From Sarcocystis neurona (lineage: Eukaryota > Apicomplexa > Conoidasida > Eucoccidiorida > Sarcocystidae), in assembly GCA_000727475.1 (NCBI GenBank), contig KL647311.1:740110-804109 (forward strand): a DNA stretch of 64,000 bases, in the 5' to 3' direction. The translations under genes were made by a program, and so were the position numbers. The notes below the pieces were generated by a model. The model had not been told where the DNA came from, did not search any database, and saw only the letters and a program-made list of their open reading frames with translations. This document shows, in pieces, positions 39,501 through 46,635 of this stretch; within the stretch, counting starts at the first letter, position 1; each line of letters opens with the position of its first letter.

Positions 39501-42500
39501 CCGCCGCAGCTGTACCTGCTGTTGCACCGCTGCCCTTCTTTACCCCTCTCCAGCTGCTGCCGTTGCGATTGCTGCTGGTCCTATGCCGCCGCTGCTTCTT
39601 CCTGTGGCTGCTCTCTCTTTCCTTTTGTTGCTGTTGCTGCCGATTCTTCCTCTTGTTGCTTGTCTTTCCTTCTGCTGCTGCCACTGCTGTGCCTGCTGCG
39701 GTCGCGGCTCTCTCCTGTCGCTTCTTCTTCCTGCTGCTTCCCCTTGTACCGCTGCTATCGCTGTTGTTGCTGCTCGACCTTTCTGCTGCTTTCTTTTTGC
39801 CTGTGCTGCTGCTCTCGCTGTTGCTGCTGCTCGACCTTCCTGCCGCTTTCTTTTTGCATGTGTTGCTGCTGCTGCTGTTGTCGCTGCCGGATTCTCCTGC
39901 TCCGGTACTGTCCTGCTGCTGCTTTTCTTCCCCTGCTGCTGCTGTCAATTGCTCGCTGCTTACGTGCCTCTGCCGACCCCTTTAGTCTTCGGCGTCTCGA
40001 ACTGCAGCTCGATAAACTTCCCGAATCTGCTGCTGTTGTCGTTGCGCAACGTCCGCGCATTGCCGAAGGCCTCCAGCAGCGGGTTGCTCTCCAGCACCTG
40101 AGCCTCCACCTGCGAAGAAGCCTGCTGCTGCTGTTGCTGCTGCTGTTGCTGTTGTTGTTGCTGCTGTTGTTGTTGTTGGCGGTGCAGCCTCTCCACACTG
40201 CCGGCGCATGCAAGGTGCTTCATCACAAACTTCGTACTCTCGGTCTTGCCTGCTCCGCTCTCCCCGCTAATAAGGATAGTTTGATTTTTCTTTGTTTTGC
40301 TCAGGCCTTCGTATGCTGCTTGGCTGGTGGCAAAGACATGCGGCACCCGCGCCGCCGCTGCTGCTAACGAAGAAGAAGGAGAAGAAGCATCGGTAGAAGA
40401 AGAAGCAGCAGCAGAGGTGGAAGGCGACGCCGCAGCAGCAAGAGACAACGCGGATCCGTCTCCGGACGGTAACAGAGAAACAGCAGAAACACTGCTTCCT
40501 CCTCCTCCTGCTCCTGACTGCTGCTGCCGCAAGCGACCGCGTCCGTAACTCTCCGGCTCGCCGCAGCCGTACCGACTCAAGCTCTGCACCACGTCAGCAG
40601 CAGCAGCAAATCACGCAACAGCAAGAGCGGTACACCAGCAAGTCAAGGAGCGGCAGCAGCAAATCGAGCAGCAGCAGCAGCAAGCAGCAGCAACAGCAAG
40701 TCGACGAGCAGGAAGTGACATGGAAACAGCAGCTGCGAAGGTCGCAGCAGAGGCAGCAGCCAAAGCAGCAGCGGATGAAGCAACAGCAGCGGGAGAGGCA
40801 CGAGAGATAATAGCCAGTGCGCCAGCAGCGAGGCTTCCTTGCAAATTAGCTTTGCTGTTGCATTCCCAAGCGCGCAGGCGCTAACAGAAGCTGTCGCCGA
40901 AGAAGCAGCAGCAGCATATTCTACATAGAGAGAGCTGCGGTACGAAGAGGAGAGAAAGGGGAAGCAAAAAAAAGAGCAGGAGCTGCAGAAAAGGAATTCA
41001 AAAAAGGGGAAAGACGCGTGAACAGCAGCAGCTGCTGGACGAAGGCAGCAGGCCAGAGAAAGGAGACGAGGCAGTAGCACGTAGAAGCAGCAGCAGCAAC
41101 TTGAACTTGCAGCAGCCGCTGGTAGAGAGAGCAACACAGGGCGGCAGGGGAGGCCCAGCTACTGTCCAAGCTGCAGCAGCAGCAGCAGCAACCGCGAGCT
41201 CCTGCAGCAGCCTTAGGCGCAACAGAAGCAGGACGTTCGCAGCAGCGTATGCCCGCCGTGACGGCAGCAGCAGCAGCCGCAGCACAAAGCGACAGGAAGG
41301 GTGAGCAGCAGCAGCAGGAAAACGAAGCAGTGAAAACACTAGCAGCAGCAGCAACAGTAGCAGCAGCAGCAGCAGGAACAGCAGCAGCAGCAGCGGCAGC
41401 AGCAGGTAGCCCCAACAGCAGCAGCGACAGATGAGAAGAATGGCAAAGCGCACAGCAACAGTAAAAGAGAAAAGCGAGGCAGCGACTGATGGAAGAGCAG
41501 CACCCAAAAGCGGACGCGGCAGCAGAACACGGAGGCAGCAGGAAGAGCAACAAACAGCAGCAGAAGCGAGAGACGGCAGCTGCAGTGGAAAAACGCGGCA
41601 GCGACAGGTGGGGCTGCCCACAGAATTTCAAACTCTCAGCAGAAGCCAGCGCAACTGAGCGGCAGCAGCAGCAGAGGAAGAGCAGCAGCTGAGCAACGGC
41701 AGCAGCAGCAGAGGAAGGGCAGCAATTGAGCAACAGCAGCAACAGCTGAGCCACAGGTGAGCAGCAGCAGAGCAACAGCAGCAGCAGCAGCATCCGTACA
41801 AGAGGAGGGGCAGCACCAGGTAGAGAGAGCAGCAGGGGGCAGCGACACGCAGCAGCCGAGACCCCAAGAAGCAGCAGAAAAATTGGATTCCTGCAGCTGC
41901 GTATGTGTGGCTGGCGCCTACAGAAGAAGAAGAATAGAGACGCTTGTTCTACGAATCCAAAGCGAAAAGCAGGAATATTGGTCAAGCGCGGCGCAGCAGT
42001 AGAACACGCATGCACACGCTGTGGGGAGGACAAGAAGGAAAGGCAGTTCCCAGGGCAGCATACAGATAAAGCCCCCACCAACATGCGCATACCGCAGCAA
42101 AATGACGGGCATGCACGGCACACGTCGTCTGCATGCCGCTGCTAAAATAACCGCCTAGGGCTTGCGCGTGGTTCACTTGCATCTGCTGCCGTTGCCCAAC
42201 TGCTGCTGTTGCTGCTGCTGCTCCTCTTGAAACTCCAGCTGCTGCTCCCCTAGTGCTCCTGCTATTACCGATGTGTAGCTGCTGCTCTGGTTCTTGCAGC
42301 TTCTCCTGTTGAAGCTGCTGGTGCTTTTGCCGCTCTGTTGGGGCTGCCGTTTCTGCTGCTTTGTTGAGCTCGCTGCTATTGCTACTCTGTTGAGGCGCTC
42401 CCGCTTCTCCTGCTGCTGTTGAGGCTGCTGCTCCTGCAGGCCGCTGCGAGCCTGCCGCTTCTGCTGCTCTGTTGAGGCTGTTGCTTCTGGCGTTCTCGAG

Positions 42501-43909
42501 CCTGCTGCTTCGGCTGCTGCTGCGGTTCGTGCTGCTGCTGTTTCTGCTGCTATTGCGGCTTGACCGATGCGTGAGCGGGCGGCTGTTGCTGCGCTGCTTA
42601 CTTGCATATCATAGAGTCCTTGAATTTGTTTGAAAGGATTAACGGCGATGAGGATCGGGCCGGTAAAAGTGTATATTTCATCAATATCAAAGCGCAGGTG
42701 GAGGGAGTCGAGAACGGCAGCCTCATGCAAGTGAGTCAACATCGTTAAATCATTCGGCGCGCTCAACCCCGTGGAATTCCACACATCTGCATGCATGCGA
42801 ACGCAGCAGCAGCAACAGCAGCAGCATCTGAAAAGTCACGGCAGCAGCACGGGATCAGTGGCAGCAGCAGGAAGCGCACACGCGCGAGCAAAAGAGGAAA
42901 AAGAAGGACGAGAAGCAGCAGCACGAGAGAAGCGGCAGCAAGCAGGAAGTGCCGCAGCAGCAGAGAGGAGCAGCGGCACGTGAGGAGAAGCGGATGCAAT
43001 AGGGAGGTGAAGAGGCAGCAGAAGCAGCAGAAAGCGGGGAGCAGCAGCACGAGACGAGACGCGCTGCAACAAGCGCAACAGCAGCAGCAGTAGAAAGCGA
43101 GGACCTCTGGCAGGAGAAGACGGGCAGCAACACCAGCTGCTGCAGGTGCGCTGCCGTAGCCCTGGCAAGTAGCAGCAGCAGCAGCACGGAGGTGGAAGCT
43201 GTGACACCGATGGAACTGCCGCAGGAGGACGACGGCAGCTGAGGACGCGACAGCAGCAGCAACGACACGGCAGAACAGCAGCAGCAGCAGAACAGCAGCT
43301 GCCTGCAGAAGCTGCAGCAGCCCCAGAAACCTTGCAGCTTTATCCGGCAGTCGCCCTCCCCCGGGGCGACGCGGCACGTATTAGCCAAGAATGAGTAGCA
43401 GCAGGGAAAGGAAGAGAACGCGCAGGAAGAAGAGGAGAAGAAAAGAAGGGCAAAGGGAGAAGGTTGTCCTTACCCGTGTTGCAGAGGTACCAGGTTTCTT
43501 GGCCGTGGAGAGTGACTAACTCATTATCTTCGTCAATCTTCGCGGTGATGCTGCTGCCGTCTTCCTCGGCGCGAACAACCTCCGCTGTCTTCCATACGAC
43601 CGCCGCGTCGGGGACGTAAATTTTCGTCCCCACAGCGACCCGCGCTGTGCTGCCGCTCTTGCTGCTGCTGCTGTTGCTGCTGCTGTTGCTGCTGCTGTTG
43701 CTGCCGGGTTTCCGCGCCGCTGCAGCGGCAGCGCTTTCCCCCGGCCCCTTCGCAGCAGCAGCAGCACTCCCCACGGCAGCAGCTCCTCCTGCTGCAGCAG
43801 CAGCCTTCCTTGCGCTCCAAGACAAAGTTTTCCCGGGATTTGCCTTTGCAGCAGCAGCAACAGCAGCCCCAGCAGCCACGGCTGCACGTGAGTACGGCGA
43901 TGCCTCCAT
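11665..43909 (-). CDS. MyoF: Myosin F-like motor with IQ motifs, coiled coil, GTPase-like module and WD40 tail
   Basis: Actin-based motor. In Toxoplasma MyoF acts in apicoplast inheritance, centrosome positioning and vesicle transport. Seventeen exons, listed separately, join with consistent phases to about 2,495 codons (7,487 nt plus one missing G), ending at TGA 11665-11667. The first ATG after an in-frame stop (44120-44122) is at 43909, in good context. Domains by approximate residue: SH3-like 93-145; motor 150-1095, with P-loop GESGAGKT at about 313, switch I NSSRFG, relay-proximal DIFGFE at about 711, [10 protein letters not shown] and [10 protein letters not shown]; five IQ-like motifs 1100-1215; coiled coil 1231-1330 and 1380-1500; Ras/Rab-like P-loop domain 1640-1890; Ala-rich linker; seven WD40 blades 2100-2480. 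Low-complexity insertions (poly-Ser, poly-Ala, poly-Gln) interrupt surface loops of the motor. The myosin plus WD40 plan matches apicomplexan MyoF, called class XXII or XXVII depending on the scheme. Class assignment is inferred; the myosin identity is certain. Confidence 0.9.
11809..13488 (-). other. MyoF-like intron 16
   Basis: Contains short TA and CA runs (12418-12432, 12470-12640, 13220-13236) and nothing that looks coding. Confidence 0.7.
13489..13648 (-). CDS. MyoF: MyoF-like exon 16: WD40 blade 6
   Basis: Acceptor GTCGCTGCAG, donor CATCAG/GTAAGG, phase 2 in and phase 0 out. Encodes [20 protein letters not shown] followed by DRDVCCF, the best-conserved blade and closest to the WDR13 family. 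Confidence 0.9.
13649..17359 (-). other. MyoF-like intron 15: CAG block and long TA-rich tract
   Basis: 13650-14470 is a CAG/GAA-rich block (purine-rich on the plus strand) that yields long Leu/Cys or Ala/Glu open frames in several phases. About 14560-15330 and 15860-17060 are dominated by ATATAC-type microsatellites. One exact copy of GTGTACGTACAC lies at 15705-15716. I see no exon in it. Confidence 0.75.
17360..17499 (-). CDS. MyoF: MyoF-like exon 15: WD40 blade 5
   Basis: Acceptor GTGCTACAG, donor TTAG/GTAAGT (consensus), phase 0 in and phase 2 out. Encodes [10 protein letters not shown] and [15 protein letters not shown]. Confidence 0.88.
17500..18871 (-). other. MyoF-like intron 14
   Basis: CAG-rich between 17760 and 18450, with a (GT)n run at 18542-18570. 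The Leu/Cys-rich minus frame across it is a repeat artefact. Confidence 0.7.
18542..18570. repeat. (GT)n microsatellite
   Basis: About fourteen uninterrupted GT dinucleotides, inside an intron of the myosin gene. Confidence 0.95.
18872..19030 (-). CDS. MyoF: MyoF-like exon 14: WD40 blade 4
   Basis: Acceptor GGCGATTGCAG, donor GGAAAA/GTAAAT, phase 0 in and out. Encodes [20 protein letters not shown] followed by GTVSVFE. It joins directly to exon 13, which makes the open frame at 20.56-20.80 kb intronic. Confidence 0.88.
19031..21231 (-). other. MyoF-like intron 13
   Basis: Contains the palindrome cluster at 19676-20000, a TA run near 20350, a CAG and AGG-rich stretch near 20890-21060, and a TA run at 21090-21180. 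A balanced minus frame at 20557-20796 looks exon-like, but exons 13 and 14 join directly in phase across it. Confidence 0.65.
19676..20000. repeat. Cluster of GTGTACGTACAC palindromes
   Basis: Exact copies at 19676-19687, 19754-19765, 19793-19804 and 19868-19879, and a one-base variant (GTGTACATACAC) at 19990. Short CG-rich segments such as CACCCGACCCTG lie between copies. The cluster is inside intron 13 of the myosin gene. Confidence 0.85.
21232..21376 (-). CDS. MyoF: MyoF-like exon 13: WD40 blade 3
   Basis: Acceptor CCTTTGTGCGCAG, donor GGCCGC/GTAAGA, phase 2 in and phase 0 out. Encodes [20 protein letters not shown] and [14 protein letters not shown]. Completes the Trp codon left open by exon 12. 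Confidence 0.88.
21377..23250 (-). other. MyoF-like intron 12
   Basis: CAG-rich (21400-22000 and 22910-23100), with TA/CA microsatellites (22230-22275, 22555-22690) and an exact GTGTACGTACAC at 22815-22826 with a variant about 40 bases further on. Confidence 0.7.
23251..23342 (-). CDS. MyoF: MyoF-like exon 12: WD40 blade 2
   Basis: A 92-base exon between GCGCACAG and TTTCTG/GTGAGC, phase 2 out. It encodes [15 protein letters not shown] and [13 protein letters not shown], a near-canonical GH...SxDxxIRxW blade. It had to be recovered from splice phase because it is too short to stand out as an open frame. Confidence 0.9.
23343..24144 (-). other. MyoF-like intron 11
   Basis: Contains TA-type runs at 23660-23680 and 23850-23990. 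No further coding segment seen. Confidence 0.65.
24145..24495 (-). CDS. MyoF: MyoF-like exon 11: WD40 blade 1
   Basis: Acceptor TCTCTTTTGCAG, donor GCCTG/GTGCGT, phase 0 in and out. Encodes blade 1 ([26 protein letters not shown]), then an Ala-rich loop of about 50 residues. Confidence 0.88.
24496..25576 (-). other. MyoF-like intron 10
   Basis: CAG-rich from 24640 to 24850, then TA/TC microsatellites with a roughly 60-base periodicity (phrase TATCTCCGC) from 25090 to 25460. Confidence 0.65.
25577..26274 (-). CDS. MyoF: MyoF-like exon 10: last helix of the GTPase-like module and Ala-rich linker
   Basis: Acceptor TTTTTCTCGTGCGCAG, donor CTGCAG/GTAGAC, phase 1 in and phase 0 out. The junction produces [20 protein letters not shown] followed by LDELLEEVF, which fits the closing strand and helix of a Ras-like fold, with EYKE where ETSAK is usual. 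The rest is Ala/Gln-rich, with one ordered-looking segment ([17 protein letters not shown]). Confidence 0.85.
26275..27669 (-). other. MyoF-like intron 9 with long CAG/CAA array
   Basis: ATAC/TATC microsatellites at 26430-26740, a pyrimidine-rich stretch (26780-27300), and a nearly pure (CTG/TTG)n array at about 27395-27655. The array reads as (CAG/CAA)n on the gene strand and starts within 20 bases of the exon 9 donor. If that donor were not used, translation would run into poly-Gln and stop. Confidence 0.7.
27395..27655. repeat. (CTG/TTG)n trinucleotide array
   Basis: About 260 bases of CTG, TTG, GCT and CTA triplets with few interruptions. Open in several frames as poly-Leu, poly-Cys, poly-Ala (plus) and poly-Gln or poly-Ser/Asn (minus). 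Confidence 0.95.
27670..29136 (-). CDS. MyoF: MyoF-like exon 9: coiled coil, Ala/Pro-rich linker and GTPase-like core
   Basis: Acceptor GTTTGTCTGGCAG, donor GCAGCTG/GTGCGT, phase 1 in and out. The first 120 residues are coiled coil, then about 130 of Ala/Pro/Glu-rich linker. From about 28340 downward the sequence is a P-loop domain: a hydrophobic strand into GAGDVGKT (28304-28327), RLLLLDFPG (DFPG at 27989-28000, the DxxG position), a strand [15 protein letters not shown] and a strand VYLVANRS where NKxD would be. The expected Lys and Asp of NKxD are missing, so nucleotide binding may be altered. The coiled coil and the GTPase-like core share one uninterrupted frame. Confidence 0.88.
29137..30178 (-). 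other. MyoF-like intron 8
   Basis: Contains ATAC-type microsatellites (29570-29770) and a 53-base tandem repeat at 29897-30108. No coding segment seen. Confidence 0.7.
29897..30108. repeat. 53-bp satellite, four copies
   Basis: Four successive units with a period of exactly 53 bases; the marker GTACACCCC begins at about 29909, 29962, 30015 and 30068. Each unit holds GTGTATGTACACCCC or a close form, then ACGTGGGAGCGTGAGAG and ATATTATGTGCAG. It lies inside an intron of the myosin gene. Confidence 0.9.
30179..30376 (-). CDS. MyoF: MyoF-like exon 8: coiled coil with Gln-rich segment
   Basis: Acceptor CGCCTGGCCAG, donor GCTGCGG/GTGAGT, phase 1 in and out. It encodes [12 protein letters not shown] and a Gln/Glu-rich stretch ending in Ala residues. 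Called mainly from phase continuity with the neighbouring exons. Confidence 0.75.
30377..31709 (-). other. MyoF-like intron 7
   Basis: Mostly ATATAC-type microsatellite sequence (30430-31040, 31320-31550). No coding segment seen. Confidence 0.7.
31710..31951 (-). CDS. MyoF: MyoF-like exon 7: coiled coil
   Basis: Acceptor TTCTCTTCCTCAG, donor CGAG/GTACAC, phase 2 in and phase 1 out. About 80 residues with heptad-like Leu spacing, rich in Glu, Arg and Lys ([32 protein letters not shown]), right after the IQ motifs. This suggests a dimerising or extended tail segment. Confidence 0.88.
31952..32788 (-). other. MyoF-like intron 6
   Basis: CAG-rich from 31965 to 32370, including the 20-bp minisatellite; the remainder is C-rich, unremarkable sequence. 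Confidence 0.7.
32241..32360. repeat. 20-bp minisatellite, six copies
   Basis: Unit AGGAGAGGCAGCAGCAGCAC. Four identical copies at 32241-32320, a fifth with CAA in place of CAG, and a sixth partial. The period is not divisible by three, so each copy changes reading frame, which argues that the array is not translated. Confidence 0.95.
32789..34057 (-). CDS. MyoF: MyoF-like exon 6: end of motor, converter and five IQ-like motifs
   Basis: Acceptor TGTCGTCTAG, donor GACTCG/GTAAAC. It encodes [12 protein letters not shown], then [22 protein letters not shown] and [14 protein letters not shown], then IQ-like repeats centred on [35 protein letters not shown] and KIQAAWRGR (light-chain or calmodulin sites). 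The frame shifts inside a run of 14 C on the plus strand (33773-33786). One extra G in the gene strand restores one frame, and the missing base also makes the whole gene divisible by three. Most likely an assembly error, possibly a real frameshift. Confidence 0.9.
34058..36488 (-). other. MyoF-like intron 5
   Basis: 34100-35000 is ordinary GC-rich sequence with long but unconvincing open frames. 35060-36230 is almost entirely TATATAC/GAGA microsatellite. Confidence 0.7.
36489..37063 (-). CDS. MyoF: MyoF-like exon 5: DIFGFE and lower 50K region
   Basis: Acceptor CTTTTTTCTGCAG, donor GCTG/GTAGGC, phase 2 in and phase 1 out. It encodes [12 protein letters not shown], the conserved stretch [14 protein letters not shown] and the start of the actin-binding half. 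A Ser/Gly-rich insertion of about 45 residues precedes DIFGFE. Confidence 0.94.
37064..38067 (-). other. MyoF-like intron 4 with polypurine tract
   Basis: Contains TA runs (37285-37345) and, from about 37440 to 38030, a strongly purine-biased plus strand (GAGA, GGGAGACAGG) with a repeated phrase of roughly 100 bases (GGAGACAGGGAGACAAAGCG). The Ser/Leu/Pro-rich minus frame through it is a shadow. Confidence 0.8.
38068..38673 (-). CDS. MyoF: MyoF-like exon 4: upper 50K region
   Basis: Acceptor GGGTGCAG, donor TACAG/GTACGC, phase 2 in and out. The junction restores the motor motif [14 protein letters not shown], followed by [10 protein letters not shown]. An Ala-rich insertion (about 38400-38490) sits in a loop before [14 protein letters not shown]. 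Confidence 0.93.
38674..39963 (-). other. MyoF-like intron 3
   Basis: CAG-rich at 38680-39000 and CTG-rich from 39100 to 39960. Both strands are open over hundreds of codons (Leu-rich plus, Ser/Arg/Lys-rich minus) purely because of the repeats. Confidence 0.7.
39964..40583 (-). CDS. MyoF: MyoF-like exon 3: P-loop and switch I
   Basis: Acceptor GGTGCAG, donor GGCAC/GTAAGC, phase 2 out. It encodes [11 protein letters not shown], the ATP-binding [11 protein letters not shown], and the switch I region ([20 protein letters not shown]). A Ser/Ala-rich insertion precedes PHVF, and a poly-Gln insertion of about 19 residues lies between the P-loop helix and NPLLEAFG. Confidence 0.95.
40584..42601 (-). 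other. MyoF-like intron 2
   Basis: CAG/GCA-dominated throughout (40600-40880, 41080-41870, 42180-42560), with no conserved motif in any frame. Confidence 0.7.
42602..42786 (-). CDS. MyoF: MyoF-like exon 2: start of motor domain
   Basis: Acceptor GCATGCATGCAG, donor CAA/GTAAGC, phase 1 in and phase 0 out. It encodes the conserved entry to the motor ([33 protein letters not shown]), which is diagnostic for myosins. Confidence 0.93.
42787..43473 (-). other. MyoF-like intron 1
   Basis: CAG-rich with GCATGC motifs next to the acceptor (42790-42798). No coding signal. Confidence 0.7.
43474..43909 (-). CDS. MyoF: MyoF-like exon 1: Ala/Ser-rich head and SH3-like fold
   Basis: Starts at the ATG whose A is 43909. 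The upstream frame stays open to a TGA at 44120-44122 but holds no other ATG. The first 90 residues are Ala- and Ser-rich low complexity. Then comes the usual myosin N-terminal SH3-like segment ([22 protein letters not shown]). The exon ends at ACACGG/GTAAGG, phase 1. An additional spliced 5' exon cannot be excluded. Confidence 0.75.
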
Positions 43910-45000
43910 CACTGCGGCAGAAACTACGGGAAACGAAGCGCGCTGCGTACCCAACTCCGCTGCTGCTGCTGCTGCCGCCTGCGCGACCTCCACGGCTGGC
44001 GCGCCCCCGCTGCAGCTTCTCCTTCTCCTGCTGCTGCTTTCCTGCTCTGCGCTTCTGCGCCGACGAGGCAGTGTCTCAGACTGTCGTCCACTTTCCTCTT
44101 CTTGCTGCTGCTGCTGCTTTCACTCGCCGGCCTTGCACCGACTTTCCACCGTCGCTGCTCTGCTGTACGTACACCCCCCCCGCTCTGTTCGCGTCTCCTG
44201 CGGCTGCTGCGGGAGGGGGGGGAAGACGCCGAGACACGCGGACGACGACACTGCTTTCCCGTCACCGCTGTTGCTGCTGCGCACTGCCACGAGATTCAGA
44301 GAAACCTGCTGCTGCTGCCGTTGCTCCACCAGAAGAGCCGCTGCTGCAGCTGCTGCAGAGAATGTTGCATGCGACGCCGCTGTGTGGCACTTCCCCGTTG
44401 CAGCGTCTGACGCCCAGCTGTTGCGCCCGTCCTCAACCTCCTCGCGTAGACGTACACCGCCCCCGGCGCTGCTGACGCTCCAGACGTCCTCTCCGCCTCC
44501 TCCCCCTCCTCCTGCTGTTGCTGCTGCTCACGAGGACACTACCCACCCGCTTTGCCCAAATGAGACAGAATCCGCGCTGCTGCTCGTCGAGCAGCACTTG
44601 CTGCTGCTGCTGTTCCCCCCAGAGAACGAGCGCGTAGCTGCCGCTGCTCCTGTCTGTCTGTTTATCTCATGCAAGTGCTGCTCCTGCGCTGCCCTCGCCG
44701 CTGCTTGCTTGCTGCTGCGTCTGCGGGACACCCTCGCTGCTCCTGCCGCTGCTGCGGCGCCTGCTGCTGCTGCTGCGGTGCCTGCTGCTGCTGCTGCGGC
44801 CTGCTGCGGCCGCTGCGGGCCTGCTGCTGATTCTTGTCAATTACGTTTCTCCTGCGGTTCAGCTGCCGCCGCTGTCGTTCTCTTGTCGCTGCTGCTCCGC
44901 CGCTCTGCCGCTGCTGCTGAACTCCTCTGCTACCCCTGCTGCACCTCTGCGGACTCGCTGCTGCTGTTGCTGCTTTCGAAGCTGTTCCAACTGCAGTCTT

Positions 45001-45250
45001 GAGGCTGCTCCTCCTGCAGCCTTGTGGCTGCTCCTGGTGTAGCCTTGATGCTGCTCCTACTGTAGCCTTGTTCCTGCTCCTGCTGTAGACTTGATGCTGC
45101 CCCTACTGCAGCCTTGTTCCTGCTCCTGCTGTAGCTTTGTTCCTGCTCCTGCTGTAGCCTTGATGCTGCTCCTACTGTAGCCTGGTTGCTGCTCCTGCTG
45201 TAGCCCTGTTGCTGCCCCTGCTGTAGTCTTGCTGCTGCTCCTGCTGCAGC
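45001..45250. repeat. 23-bp minisatellite, about ten copies
   Basis: Imperfect units of the type CCTTGATGCTGCTCCTACTG followed by TAG. The period of 23 makes the reading frame rotate every copy, so the repeating Gln/Ser/Ala peptide seen on the minus strand is not evidence of a gene. Confidence 0.85.
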
Positions 45251-46555
45251 GCTGCTTCGCTCAAAGATATGTACGTGCCCGCAGTCGGAACTTCGACGAG
45301 CGCCGCGGGGAATTCCTCTTCGCATGCAGAGACCAACAGCACGTGCGAATTACCTAGCTCCCGAACGGAGCAAAGCAGCAGCAGTCAGTTTACTACTGCA
45401 GCACACCGGGTGCTCCCACCGGACGGCGCCAGCAAAGCAACACGAAACAGCAACAGCGCAAAAGATGTGTTCACTACAAAGTCACCTGCCTATGCGTCTG
45501 TACACACACATCATAGTATTCCTGTATACGTGTGCATATATATATGTACATACGGATATATATATATATGCGAGCATATATATATATATATTTGTGCATT
45601 CATATAGATGTATATACGGACATATATATGCGAGCATATATGTGTATATATACTTATGTATTCATAGAGATGTGCGAGCGCATATATATATATATATATG
45701 TTGTCTATATATGCGCCCGCTCGTTTTTTCTTGGACTCGTGCTGTTGTTGGCAATCACGCGTTGTCCTCCAGTGCTGCGCGTAAGGCGCGACGAGTACGC
45801 AGACAGCTGCAGGCATGCGGAGTTTATCGTAGTGTAAATGTTTACGTGGAAAACACACAGAAGCACATACACTCGGACAAATACGAGTGGAGAGACTCAG
45901 TCCTGCTGACATGCAGACGTGCGCACGGTAGGGAGAATGAGACGTTGTTGCTCTCTTCTGCTGCAGAGGCAGGTCCAGCAGCTGCCCCGCAGCTGCCCGC
46001 CTCTGGGCGGCAGCAGCAGCAGCACCTCTGCGGTCGTTTGCAGCAGCAACAGCAGCACCCCTGCGGTCATTTGCAGCAGCAGCAGCAGCAGCCACACATT
46101 CCCCGGTCGCAGCGGGCGCGATGCAGCATCGGCGTACATGCAGCAAAAGCAGCAAAACGGCAGTGCGACGATGCGCGCAGCAGCGGCGCTCTCCGGACGA
46201 CAGGGCGCAGCAGCTGCTGCTGTTGAACCAGCAGCAGAAGCAGCGGCCCCAGTGCAGAGGCTGCAAATGGACAAAGAGGGATGGTGAGGAGGCGCAGCAG
46301 CAGCAGGAGGGCAAAGAATGAGAACAGTAGCGGAAGCAGGAGCTGCTGTCGCTGCAGCGGCTCAACAACTACCGCAGGCAGAGGACCAGTGTGTCCACGG
46401 CGGCTGCTGCTGGAACTGCACCAGCAGCAGAACAGCTGCAGCAGCAGCGAAGACGACAGAGGGAGGTAGGGACGAAGAGGAAACTGCTGAACAGCGTCTG
46501 CCGGCCTCTGTGTTCCGCCGCTTGTAGCGTCCGGCGGGGGAGAAGCGCGGGAGAG

Positions 46556-46632
<77 letters not shown>
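46556..46632. repeat. Compound (TG)n-(TA)n-(TG)n microsatellite
   Basis: Two TG arrays flank a short TA block; sequence such as this is alternating purine/pyrimidine throughout. Confidence 0.95.

Positions 46633-46635
<3 letters not shown>

Noticed and set aside
43647..45002. 451-codon plus-strand frame rich in Leu, Ala and Ser
   Set aside because: It overlaps the first myosin exon in antisense and has no motif; it comes from CTG/GCT repeats.
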